A DNA stretch of 64,000 bases, from NCBI GenBank assembly GCA_018350325.1, contig JAEVLN010000039.1, positions 1 to 64,000 on the forward strand. The letters are read 5' to 3'. The position numbers and the translations under genes are program-made. Below are positions 33,544 to 43,429 of the stretch, one piece after another. The stretch's first letter is position 1. Each line of letters starts with the position of its first letter. The notes below the pieces were generated by a model. The model made no database searches and was not told where the DNA came from. It saw nothing but the letters and a program-made list of their open reading frames with translations. Source of the DNA: Globodera rostochiensis. Its lineage: Eukaryota > Nematoda > Chromadorea > Rhabditida > Heteroderidae.

Positions 33544-34260
33544 TTAAATCTCCATTATGTTTTCTTCCACCATATTATAAGCAGCCCAGCAATCTGACAT
33601 AACGGTGGTGCCTTCAGTTATTTTTTCCCGAACTATGGTCAACAAAGTCTGTGCCGTGCGATCCGGAACGGCAACCATGAAAATCTCGCGCATCTCTCGA
33701 CAAATTCCACCAAAAATCCACTGGCACGGCATCATGCGACCAACATTATTTTTTCTAGAAAAAACCCCTTACCCTTTTGAAAAACTGTAAAGCTGATCGT
33801 TTCGTAAATTGAGATTCATCAATCTCAACTGTCAAATTCGGACCTCCAATTCGACTACCAGTTTCAGATTTTTTCAGCAGAAAATCAGCACAGATTTCTC
33901 TAAGGTAGTTAGCCCAGTCGACGGTAGTATTTTTGGCCATAGTAAGTTCCCGGTGGCAAAATTCAATGGAAGTGCATTCTCTCGACCACCAGTAAATAAA
34001 ATGAATAATGTTGTCAAGACCAAGAGTAGAAGCGTCAAGCCAAGTATTCGTCCTTATGCCCCTAGTGATTTTACATGCGCTGTTGGTACACGCCAACACG
34101 AATTGGCTTTCCCATGATCACATTTTGTGCTTTCGCGCATGTCAGAACCACATCGATCGCAGGAACGATTTTGGTGGATAAGCCCGTGTTGTTGCAGAAA
34201 TTTTGCAGCCTTAGCCTCGTCATTAGTACTTTTAAGCAAATCGATGAAGTTCAAGACCAT
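33544..34260 (-). pseudogene. Merlin/ISXO2-type DDE transposase remnant
   Basis: Minus strand, three broken frames in order. An N-terminal part has a CDRCGSDM zinc-binding motif after NFIDLLKSTNDEAKAAKFLQ. A middle part ends VEIDESQFTKR with the first catalytic Asp. A C-terminal part reads QWIFGGICREMREIFMVAVP then VMSDCWAAYN with the second Asp. This order matches Merlin/IS1595-like (ISXO2) transposases, whose usual 8-9 base duplications would suit element A. Frameshifts separate the parts, and the final catalytic Glu region is missing, so it is dead. Confidence 0.65.
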
Positions 34261-34991
34261 TTTTTATTGCAATTTATAAGAGGGAAAAGAAATGCTTAGG
34301 CCAAAACCATTCCCCTGCCCCGTACCCCTTTTACTGTCCCCTACCCTTTAAATTTATGCAATGGGAAATTGTTGTTTGATTCTTCTCCATCGATACGTTG
34401 GGCTCCCTCATTAACATTTTATTTAAAATAAAATCAGAAATCAAATATTTAAATGTGAAGTGAGTTAATATATAAAATCATAGATTTTCAAAATCTTAGA
34501 TGTTGTCAGATCTAAAAAATATTGTCAGATTCGTGATCAGCACCCTTGAAAACCCCATATATCATGTTTTCAGCAAATTTGGGGAGGGGGTCGCAAAATG
34601 CGAAAGTACCCTCCCTTCTTACCTTTACCAAAATTTGGTGGAGTTTGGTGAATTTTGAAAAAAATTTCAATTTTGATCAAAAATCTCGAATCTCGACTGT
34701 TCCGGCTCGAGATTTTCCGAGACCCGAGATTTTTCGAGAATCTCGACCTCGAGATCTCGCTCGACTAAAAATGAGCTTCACGAGATTTTTTGAGACTGAG
34801 ATTTTTTCGAGAATCTCGACTCGAGATCTCGCTCGATGCTCAAGTCCGGTCTCTATTTGTTACCACAAAAACGAAATTTATTGATTATTTTTGAATTAAA
34901 TTTACACACCTAAATCTCCAATTTTTAGCACATATTTTGGCATTTTATAGCACATAAAAACACAATTTTGGGTTTTTTAGCACATATGAAT

Positions 34992-35235
34992 TAGAGTGCG
35001 GTGCAGGACCGGATCCTGCGCAGGATTTTGCAGGATCCTGCCAGAAATCCTGCACTTTTTGGGCTTATCCTGCAAACAATTTAGAATTCAAATCCTGCAA
35101 CAGGATCCGCAAATTTGACTGCGGATCCTGCAAGTATAAATTCAGTAAAGGATAATGCCATTTTTCATTCAATAATATTGTGGTGTAGTGGTGGGAAAAG
35201 TTTTGGTTGGGGTTCAAACCCCCCGACCATGTAAA
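34992..35235 (+). mobile_element. GGATCCTGC-arm element, left end with tRNA-like module
   Basis: Begins TAGAGTGCGGTGCAGGACC and continues with GCAGGATCCTGC palindromic words to 35130. A tRNA-like module follows at 35178-35232 (A-box-like GGTGTAGTGGTGGG, B box GGTTCAAACC). A matching right end was not found. Confidence 0.5.
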
Positions 35236-35509
35236 TTTATTTTTCAGAACTTTTAGTGAACATCTATAACGGAGGAAACAATTTCTAATTATATTTTGAT
35301 TTTTAAAATTAATTTTATAACGATTAAGCAATTTGTTAAATTTTAATTTTTTTGCCCAGCAAAATTGGGTAATAGTTAAAAATGCATAACCATTGAGCTT
35401 TGAATTTCGGAAAAATTTTCTATTTATTAAGAAAATTGAAGCAAAATTCAAGAAGATATGATGAATTTTTTTGAAAAATTCGTTTTTTTTGTAACAGTTT
35501 GGAAATTTT

Positions 35510-36676
35510 TCATCCTAGACTATTCTCCAAATTCGAATTCCCAATTTCCTGAACATTTGCGCCAGCGGAATTTTCTTCCACATGGCCATCGACAGAATTT
35601 GGATGAAATTGCCGTCGTTTAAATTGCTTTTTCCATCTAAACAAAGTGCTTCCTCCAACTTTTAACATTTTGGCAATATCTCCGTCACTAATTTTAGGAT
35701 TTTGGTCTTTAATTTCATAATAAAGTTTTATCAATTCTTTTTGTTTGCTTTGGTAGTATTTTTGGTTTGGTGCTGTAAATAAACATTTAATAAAAAGGTG
35801 ATCAGACTCTGTGAGTGGAGGATTTTGATCAGTTGAATTGAGTTCAATTTGTCCAAGGTGATCAGACTCTGTGAGTGGAGAATTTGATCAGTTGAATTGA
35901 GTTCAATTTGTCCAAGGTGATCAGACTCTGTGAGTGGAGGATTCTGATAAGTTGAATTGAGTTCAATTTGTCCAAGGTGATCAGACTCTGTGAGTGGAGA
36001 ATTTTGATCAGTTGAATTGAGTTCAATTTGTCCAAGGTGATCAGACTCTGTGAGTGGAGAATTTTGATCAGTTGAATTGAGTTCAATTGTCCAAGGTGAT
36101 CAGACTCTGTGAGTGGAGAATTTTGATCAGTTGAATTGAGTTCAATTTGTCCAAGGTGATCAGACTCTGTGAGTGGAGAATTTTGATCAGTTGAATTGAG
36201 TTCAATTTGTCCAAGGTGATCAGACTCTGTGAGTGGAGGATTCTGATAAGTTGAATTGAGTTCAATTTGTCCAAGGTGATCAGACTCTGTGAGTGGAGAA
36301 TTTTGATCAGTTGAATTGAGTTCAATTTGTCCAAGGTGATCAGACTCTGTGAGTGGAGAATTTTGATCAGTTGAATTGAGTTCAATTTGTCCAAGGTGAT
36401 CAGACTCTGTGAGTGGAGGATTTTGATCAGTTGAATGAGTTCAATTTGTCCAAGCTAATCAGTTGAATTAGGTTCAATTTGTTCAAGCTGTGTGTTCTGC
36501 CTGTCGATTTGGTGATGGACATTTTGTCCAAAGTTTGTTGGCGGCGTGTTTTCAAATTCGGCGGCTTCATCTATGTCCCACCATTCATCTACGAATAATT
36601 CGTCAAATGTTTGGAGAGGCAATTCCTCTAATTCCTCCAATTGTACGGATTCGGCTTTGTCCATTGAATTTAACAA
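35510..36676 (-). pseudogene. HTH family copy reduced to repeat array plus module 3
   Basis: Minus strand. The signal-peptide codons are gone: TTAAATTCA, normally just upstream of the start, joins directly to ATGGACAAAGCCG, a deletion across the 7-base AAATTCA present at both edges. The acidic box and first linker repeat remain, then TAG replaces a Gln codon at about 36455. Some eleven 60-base linker units follow, several with one-base deletions. Modules 1 and 2 are absent: the array runs straight into an intron end (TTTACAG) and an open exon 2 with module 3 (LFRWKKQF), ending at 35510. It cannot encode the family protein. Confidence 0.75.
35803..36455 (-). repeat. Expanded 60-base linker repeat array
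   Basis: About eleven near-identical units, each coding GQIELNSTDQNSPLTESDHL in the gene frame. Neighbouring units are more alike than units in other family copies, so expansion is recent and local. Each unit contains two TGATCA palindromes. At least three units carry one-base deletions. Confidence 0.85.
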
Positions 36677-36689
36677 TTATTTCGATTGC

Positions 36690-37140
36690 AAAAATTTGTA
36701 AATAATTTGCAAAAATATTCTCAGGTTTTAAGAATAATAAATATTCACAAAATAAATAAAATAACTAAAATTATGAATTTTTTAGCCCAATCCAAATTTC
36801 TGCCAACCCTAAAATTATTGATCACAATTGGAGGAAATGGTGACAATTTCCGGCCGCTTCTATTAGAGGCCGGGTCTGAAATATATTAACAAATTACAAT
36901 TTAATAAAATTGTTTTTACCAGCTCTAATAAAAAAAATTAGAAAAAAATAATTTAGAATCGAACCTAAACTTGGGCCGCTGGCGGCTCGCCAACAGCGAG
37001 CATGCGTAGAAGGAGCAAGTAATGGGGCGAGACTCCGGAAGATGTCCGCGCGTGACCCGGCTGGGAGGCAGAGATGGAGAAGGTGGACAGGGAAGAGAAG
37101 GGAATGTTAAAGAGATGGATTGATGGGGGGGGGGGGGGGG
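36690..37140. other. Inverted 5' flank of the HTH family, then low-complexity DNA
   Basis: 36690-36840 is the inverted family 5' flank. 36965-37040 is a GC-rich repeat (GCTCGCCAACAGCGAGC hairpin) related to 31700 and 56010. A poly-G run precedes 37141. Confidence 0.5.
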
Positions 37141-37143
37141 GGA

Positions 37144-37867
37144 CAGGCATGGGCATGGATACAAATTTTAAAATCCGTGTCCGGATATATCCGTGCCTTT
37201 TGTATCCGTGTCCGTTTGTATCTGTCTCATTCTTCGAAATTCATATCCGTATCCAATCCGCGGATATCCGCAATATCTGCTGTGAAAATTTTTTCCAATT
37301 TTTTAAACCAAAAATTACGAATTTTTTTTCTCAGTACATATGTTATTGTTGAGCTTCGCCTTTGACATCATTGTCAGCATGAGATTGAGATTGCGGGTAC
37401 GGGTAGTGCCTTTTATCAAAAAATCTTTAATTTTTTTCTGGAAAGGAGGGCCAGACGATGCAGGCAGGCGCCGTCGAAAAAAATTTTCGGATTTTTGTCA
37501 AGAAATTTCAAAGGGGGAACGGGGTCGGCGGTGCCGATAGGCGCTGCCGAGAAAATTTTTACAAAAGTTGGCAATATTTATTAAGAAAATTGAAGCAACA
37601 ATTTAGGAAGATGTGATGAATTTTTTATAAATTTTTTTTTGCACTCCTTTTAATTAAGAAATATTTTGGAAATTTATTAAAAAAAAGTTATTAATGGGGG
37701 AAGCGTTTTTGTGACTCGAGACAAAACGATATATGCGCGGATATCCGCGGATTTGACTTTCATATCCGTGTCCATCCGTGTCCGTCCCCTTTTTTGAAAT
37801 CCCGTATCCGTATCCGTCCGTATCCGGATATATCCGCGGATATCCGGACATCCGTGCCCATGCCTGG
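37144..37867. mobile_element. GGATATCC-arm element
   Basis: Ends CAGGCATGGGCATGGATA and (reverse complement) CAGGCATGGGCACGGATG. Arms are repeated GGATATCCG/ATCCGTGTCC words. The interior includes the GGCGGTGCCGATAGGCGC hairpin near 37528. Flanking poly-G prevents a clear target-duplication call. Confidence 0.6.
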
Positions 37868-37869
37868 GG

Positions 37870-39306
37870 GGAGAGACGAAAAAGGGGAAAGAGACGGAGG
37901 GGGAGGTCAACCTTTAACGGTTCAATTGATCGACGGTGACATACCTCCCTCCCCACTCCTTCATATTATCATCATTTCAATATTCCTAAAATATTTTTTA
38001 GCAAACGGTTTATTTTCGGTAATGTCCACTCCCGGGACAAAACAAAATTCCGGCGAAAACGATGGGCGAACGACAAACGGGCAGCAGTGTCCAAAACAAT
38101 CGGCAAAAAGGTCAAAAGTTCGATCAGCGCTAAGGTTTTTGTTTGGTTCGAAAAACGTTGGTTTTAATTCTTGATTTTTTGTTTATTGAATAATTGTCAA
38201 ATTTCGATCATTAAAAAAAATTCAAAATTTTCTTTCCGCCAATTAATCAAAATTACTAATTTTTTTTGAGACATTCTAAAGGGGCAATGCCAAAAAAAAT
38301 ATGGCAAAAAAATTTTTTTTGCATATGCACATTGGTTTAAAGGGTGGGCATCCATTGCCCCCCCCCAATTACATGGACCAAGTTTAAATTTGTTATGCCC
38401 CGAAGCGCTGATTTATCCTTATAATTACCACGACTATTTGAAGAAACGCACTATTTGCATCATTGTTTCCGCTCACTTTCACCATCGCAGGCGGTGAAAT
38501 GTTACTAGAGATGGAGAATTTTACTATAGACTACATGTTTAGTCTTTTCGAACGCCTCACGCAACGTCACCACGTCTAGAGTGCGGCGCGGGATTGATGC
38601 CGCGCGGGATTTTTCGGGATCCCGCGCCGCAATCCCGCATTTTTTGCGATTTGCGGGATTAACCCCGCAAATCCGATCCCGCACGAGATTTTGATTTGTA
38701 ATCCCGCAGCGGGATCCGCAATTTAGGTGCGGGATTTGCGTGATTGGAAATTGTTAGTGAATAATGCTAGTTTATTCAAAATTAGCATTGACGTTTTGCA
38801 AATCTTTCAATTTAAAAAGACTCGATGCTCACAAATTACACAAGTGGAGTATCATAAGAATAGAATTTTTAATAAAAAATGCAAATGTCGTCTGGTGTAG
38901 TGGTGAGTGGTGTAGGTCTGAAGTGTTGTAGGTGGATGTTCAACCCCCGACTATGCAAATTGCATTTTATGTCTTTTGATAAGGATTTGTGTGGAGGAAA
39001 CAATTTATTAAATTTTTATGATTTTTAAAAAGTTTGGGTGGCTTTTTACAACTTTTTGGAATTTCCATTTTTTGGTTGGACGTACAAAACCATAGGGGAC
39101 CTTTATTTTACCTATAAAATTGGTAAATAAATGGAGTCAAAAATAGCCGTATTTGGTTGCAAATCTCTTAACAAATTGAGTCAAAAATTCCAAAAATTTC
39201 CCCGGCGCCTATCGGCACCGCCGACCCCTCCTTCCTCAGCCCCAGCAGCAGAAGTGAAGCCAGATTCTCAAAAAAAACTGGTGCTGAGGCAATCGAAGTT
39301 GAAGAC
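37870..39306. other. Gene-free stretch with one half element
   Basis: 38577-38760 begins TAGAGTGCGGCGCGGGATT and is built of GCGGGATCCCGC words, with a tRNA-like module at 38893-38952. The right end is not found. The hairpin word GGCGCCTATCGGCACCGCC is at 39203. No gene is supported. Confidence 0.5.
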
Positions 39307-39473
39307 GGTAAATACCCAATTCGTTTTTTACCCAATTCGTTTTTTGTGTGTTATAAGTATAGACACTCTAACCTTCTTACTGTCTGCGCTCTTTCTATTT
39401 TGTACTAGTTTATATAGACAAAAAACGAATTGGGTAAAAAACGAATTGGCCAAAAACGAATTGGGGTCCGTTC
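39307..39473. mobile_element. 167-base hairpin element with 9-base duplication
   Basis: Both ends carry ACCCAATTCGTTTTT (inverted), partly doubled. GTTGAAGAC occurs at 39298-39306 and 39474-39482. A 9-base duplication differs from the 8-base class and would suit Mutator-like or Merlin-like elements. Confidence 0.65.
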
Positions 39474-39893
39474 GTTGAAGACAATGATGTAGAACCAAAC
39501 CATAGTTTATGAACGATGAAACAATGGTGAAACGTTCAAAGTAAAAGTATAATACGCTAAACTCATTTTATGCTAAAATGTTTAATTTAAATAACAGAAA
39601 TGGAAATTTTCAAAAAAACACCTAAAGTATAGATCGAACAAATTGTAGTTCAAAATATCTAAAAAAAATATTCAGCTCGGAATTTTCCAATCTGTCGTTC
39701 ATCCCTCAGGTTCAGGCGTTTTTCTTCCGTCCCAATGTATTTTTGCGGCGCCCGCGCGTCGTTACCTCGTTTGCTTGAGTTCAACAAATAGTCAAAATTC
39801 AAATTAGGATCAATTTTAAAAGAGCCTTTTTAACTGTATTGTATTTTCCCTTATAGCATTTATAAGAGGGTCAGAGAGCCAATAGGCGGTTAT

Positions 39894-40272
39894 TAGTGCT
39901 GCACGCGACCCGATTTAAGGAGACTCGAGAGTCGAGACCGAAAAATGACCCCGAGACTTGAGACCCAAAAAAACCGAGAAATTTCTCGAGTCGGGACTCC
40001 AGAACCGAGAAATTTCGAATTTTTTTTGAAATTTACAAAAAATTTTGATAAGTTCCACAAATTTTCAATGTCGATTTTAAGGGTGCATTCTCCGTTTGTA
40101 CTGCTATTTTGTTAAGGAATTTGCAAAATTCGATTTTTTGCAAATTCTGCTTTACTTTAAGGGGGGGGGGGCAGGAATGTAGCCAGGATTTTTTTCGGGG
40201 GCGGGGCAAAAAGTCGATTCTTAAGGGTTTTCTCGAGTCGAGACTCGAGACCGAGACTCTCGTGCAGCACTA
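39894..40272. mobile_element. 379-base element with TAGTGCTGCACG ends
   Basis: Ends TAGTGCTGCACG and CGTGCAGCACTA. Flanks GCGGTTAT (39886-39893) and GCGGTTAC (40273-40280) match at seven of eight. Arms are GAGACTCGAGACC words. No coding potential. Confidence 0.75.
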
Positions 40273-40429
40273 GCGGTTACCAGGTAAAATGGAAACATTT
40301 TTCTGATTTTTAGAAACCGACAGTCGGTGTGCAAAAATTAAAACAAAATCGATTTGTTTTCAAAGCTTTTCCTTATTTTCTGAGACAACCCCCCGAGTAT
40401 GTTTAAAGCATTTTAACATTATTTAATTT

Positions 40430-40975
40430 TGGGTTTTCATTTTGCTCTTACGTTTAGCAGCTCTAAGCGGGATCTGCTTTATCAATTGGTTCAAATAAGC
40501 ACAGCTAATTTGCAATTTTTTCGCTATTTCTTTTTTTGTCAATTTTGGATTTTCTTTTTTTCAAAGCGTTTGACAAGTTCAATTTTTTGTTCGCTTGTAA
40601 ATCTTAAACTGTGCCAATAGTTACACCAAATTTGTATTATATTATTTCCTCTCTCATGAAGTGTTCACCTTCCACATTAACTGCTCCATAATGTGGTTCA
40701 TGCTTAATTTTAAGGGTTTCTTTTAATGCAGATTCGTCCGGACATCTTCCATCTCGATGTTAATTAAGTTCCCTGATGAAATAACTAAACCAAAAATGAA
40801 AACAAAATTCTCGAAAATTATTTTTATTGTAAACTTTGGTTTTTGGCTGAGAGTCAATCGGATTTGCTTGAGGTCCCGATTGATTTGTCTGCCAAAATTT
40901 GTCAAACAAGTCGTTGGGAAATGTAAAACCATAATTTATTAAACAAATTATTTGTAGAATGTTTAATATCAAAAT
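40430..40975 (-). pseudogene. Outlying, decayed relative of the HTH family
   Basis: Minus strand. A hydrophobic leader-like stretch (ILNILQIICLINYGFT) precedes FPNDLFDKFW, resembling the family's FDELFVDEWW box, but no ATG starts it. Further on, a HTH-like module reads EQKIELVKRFEKKK then, after a frameshift, LTKKEIAKKLQISCAYLNQL, equivalent to family module 3. Similarity is distant, so this is either an ancient family member or a separate HTH relic. Confidence 0.35.
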
Positions 40976-41699
40976 GAACTTTGCTTAAAATATAATAAAA
41001 TTATTAAAATTATTTAATAGAAAAACATGAAATCCGCAATTTTTGGGCTATAGATTTATTCTTTCAGAGAATTTTATTAGCATTTTAAAAATTTCATATC
41101 GTTTTTTATAGTTGGCATCCATTGTTTTTGCATAAATTGAGATAATAATATAAAAAATTCATAATTAATTTTGGATTTAGATTTTAAAAACTCAAATTAC
41201 AAAATGTGCAGCTAATTTATTTCAATAAAAAAAGCCTTTACTTCAAATTAATATTATTAAAGTCCAATAATTGAATTTCTTAGTGACACATTGAACGAAA
41301 TATGTACTTAGCTCTTGAAAATAAACCTCCAAAGTTGTAAAAATTAACCCTTATGGAAAAAGCTAAGCTATACATTTATTTTTTGAAAGATTTTTCGAAA
41401 CATTTTAATACAACAAAAACAGGGTTCGGATTGTACTTGAATGGAAAGTACAGTGCTTGAAAATGAACCCTCGTGCTTAAAAATTAATAATATACTTATT
41501 TTCAAGAATGTACTTGAAAATAGGCATTGCATTCAGCCAGAGGTTGAAATTTTCTGGGTTTTAATGGGAATATTCGTGTTTGGCATTATGTATATTCAAA
41601 ATTTTCAATAGGAAAATATTTCAATAACTCAAAACATTGTATCTTGCTTATTTTTGTTTGCTATTTTCCATTTGATCGCCAATAAATAAATCGACTGGC

Positions 41700-42048
41700 T
41701 TACTCACTTATTTTTTCTTTACGAATTCCCAATCTCTGCTTCATTCGGCAAAAGTCTCTTCACTTGCCACACTATTTCTTTGGCACTAAAAAGCATTTAG
41801 AAGTTGAAAATTCGAAATGTCTAACAAGTTCGAAACATTTTTTTGGAATTCACTGTCGAAATCAACTACTGTCGGAACCACCTGATGCGATTTCTTTCAC
41901 TTCTCTCGTCTAACCTTCTTCACTGCTTAATCCATTTTCAGTACTGAAATTCAAACATTTATTTTTACGCGAAATTTCCCCGCTAATTCAAATCCCCAAC
42001 CACGTCAGGACAAACAAACAAACACACATTCAACTTTTTATATATAGA
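41700..42048 (-). mobile_element. Helitron-like 5' terminus
   Basis: Reading minus from 42048, the sequence starts TCTATATATAAAAAG and continues TTGAATGTGTGTTTGTTTG, a start typical of many animal and plant Helitrons, and lies directly after an A as expected for A^T insertion. Part of it recurs near 62205-62410. No Rep/helicase or CTRR hairpin end was identified. Confidence 0.45.
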
Positions 42049-42112
42049 TTCTCTTCCACGGAATGTCCATCGACAAAATTTTGATGCAATTGCTGTCGTT
42101 TAAAATCCGACG
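42049..42112 (-). pseudogene. Exon 2 tail fragment of the HTH family
   Basis: Minus strand: AACGACAGCAATTGCATCAA, then TCTGTCGATGGACATTC-like text. It is cut at 42049 by the Helitron-like end. Confidence 0.6.
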
Positions 42113-42270
42113 TTAAATATTATAAATATTACCGTTAAAAAATCTTTGGTTTTCATTGATTAAATTTTTGCCAAGGTCAACTCTAACTTATGGTTATGGC
42201 ACCGAGTTTATCCGACCCTTTAAATTTTATTAATTAAAATTTTATGATTTAAATGAGAAACAATGAATAA

Positions 42271-42423
42271 GGCCTCCGTGTTCTGGTTCTGATCAACCCT
42301 GATCAGAGTTTGCGCAACATTTCCGTGTTCGATGAGGTGGAAGGCCGTCGCTGGACGGTGCCGTTGGGTGGCGACTCAATTGTGACGGCCGGTTGGAAGC
42401 CAAAAAAGGCGTTGAAAGAATGA
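42271..42423 (+). CDS. Candidate terminal exon, unidentified
   Basis: A 50-codon open stretch after an AATAAG acceptor-like site, ending in TGA at 42421. It encodes RVLVLINPDQSLRNISVF followed by EVEGRRWTVPLGGDSIV and a Lys-rich end. Composition and GC3 look coding, unlike the AT-rich flanks. No upstream exon or start was found and I recognise no family. It could be a chance frame. Confidence 0.3.
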   Translation, partial: GLRVLVLINPDQSLRNISVFDEVEGRRWTVPLGGDSIVTAGWKPKKALKE

Positions 42424-42548
42424 GGAGGAGGGCACACATTCATTTAAAATGGGCTTCAAAAGATTCGATGTGCCAACCCTAAAAATCAATCGGCTAATGA
42501 TGGCATATTTATTCGATCAATTTGAGCAATTTAATTCATTTAATTTAC

Positions 42549-42655
42549 CAGCTCAAAACCCGATAAAATGATCATTTGCTTCAATTGGGCAAAGAGTTCC
42601 ACCGTTTGATCAACGGCAACTTCCATCCCTTCACAGACCTCACAAATCAGAGGAG
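42549..42655 (-). CDS. Candidate saposin-like exon
   Basis: On the minus strand an open stretch reads PLICEVCEGMEVAVDQTVEL then FAQLKQMIIL and ends at a GTAAAT donor at 42548. The CxxC start and amphipathic helix resemble the first helix of saposin-B domains. Only a few tens of residues are visible, an in-frame stop lies just upstream, and no partner exon with the remaining cysteines was found. Confidence 0.25.
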
Positions 42656-43001
42656 ACGAGAGCCGAGTTTAGCTTATTCATCAAGACAAAGAAAGAGGAA
42701 CAGCCAAAATCGGAACAGTTTAAAAAGTTATGGCCAAAAAATTGAAAAATCGATATTGAGAGCAAACCGGGGAACGGGGTTGGGTATGAGGAGAATGGCC
42801 GAGGACCCCGATTTCACCCCCCCCCCCCCCCGGCAGCAACCTTACTTAGAAGGTTCTTTAAGATTTTGAAAAAATAGCTCAAAAAACTTTAATTAAAATT
42901 TATACAAATCACGCATTTTGATATCAGCTTTTTTTAAACATGTTCTAGTTGGCATTTTCTCGATTATCGTTTATTTCTCGTTGATTTTGTCGGCTTCATC
43001 G

Positions 43002-43415
43002 TTAAAGCAGTGGCCCAAAAAAAGCGTTGTTGCGCGGGAAGAAGGCCACAATTGCTGAAAATGATTGCGCAATTTTATAGGAGAAAATGCTTTTTTTGGA
43101 AATATTTATGCAAAAATGTACCGATAATCGTTGGCACAACGATGAACGGCTTAAAGGTCGGACGTATTTGCGATGCTAAAAAATAAAAAAATATGCAAAA
43201 ATGAATGGCTATCGGAAATATTCGTTAAAAACTTTTTAACGAATATTTGGCCAAAACTTTTAACATTTTGGAGTCGTCGTGGGAGTAGTCGTGGGGTTTG
43301 CCATTTCTGGTGGTGGTGTGTTGTGAAGGGTTCCAGGGGCAGCGGGGTTTTCATCACCAGCATCGTTCAGCAGCCAGACATTGGCAAAGATCAGAAGCAG
43401 AACAACAAATTGCAT
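43002..43415 (-). CDS. Small secreted Thr/Pro-rich protein, three exons
   Basis: Exons (minus) 43415-43265, 43175-43122 and 43054-43002 join in phases 1 and 1 to give 85 residues. Residues 1-17 are a strong signal peptide (MQFVVLLLIFANVWLL). A Pro/Thr segment follows (NPTTTPTTTPK), then a hydrophobic stretch across exons 2 and 3 (PFIVVPTIIAIVAFFP) that might be a membrane segment. The acceptors are TTTTTTAG and TTTTCAG; the donors are GTTAAA, which is weak, and GTACAT. If the first donor is not used, the protein stops after 51 residues. Not recognised; function unknown. Confidence 0.55.
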
Positions 43416-43429
43416 CACTAAATTCTATT

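Larger units (their letters stand above)
32168..34855. mobile_element. Element A, TAGAGACCGG ends, carrying a nested element
   Basis: Left end TAGAGAC at 32168 continues after the nested element as TAGAGACCGGTCGAG at 33201. The right end is CCGGTCTCTA at 34855. Flanks ATTGTTAC (32160-32167) and TTTGTTAC (34856-34863) match at seven of eight positions. Arms are CTCGAGATCTCG words. The interior holds a decayed Merlin-type transposase. Without the insert it is about 1.65 kb. Confidence 0.7.

Noticed and set aside
35862..36394. Open frames coding DKLNSIQLIKILHSQSLITL repeats
   Set aside because: This is the wrong frame of the 60-base linker repeat. The family frame is fixed by the intact copies; the alternative frame is open only because the unit lacks stops.
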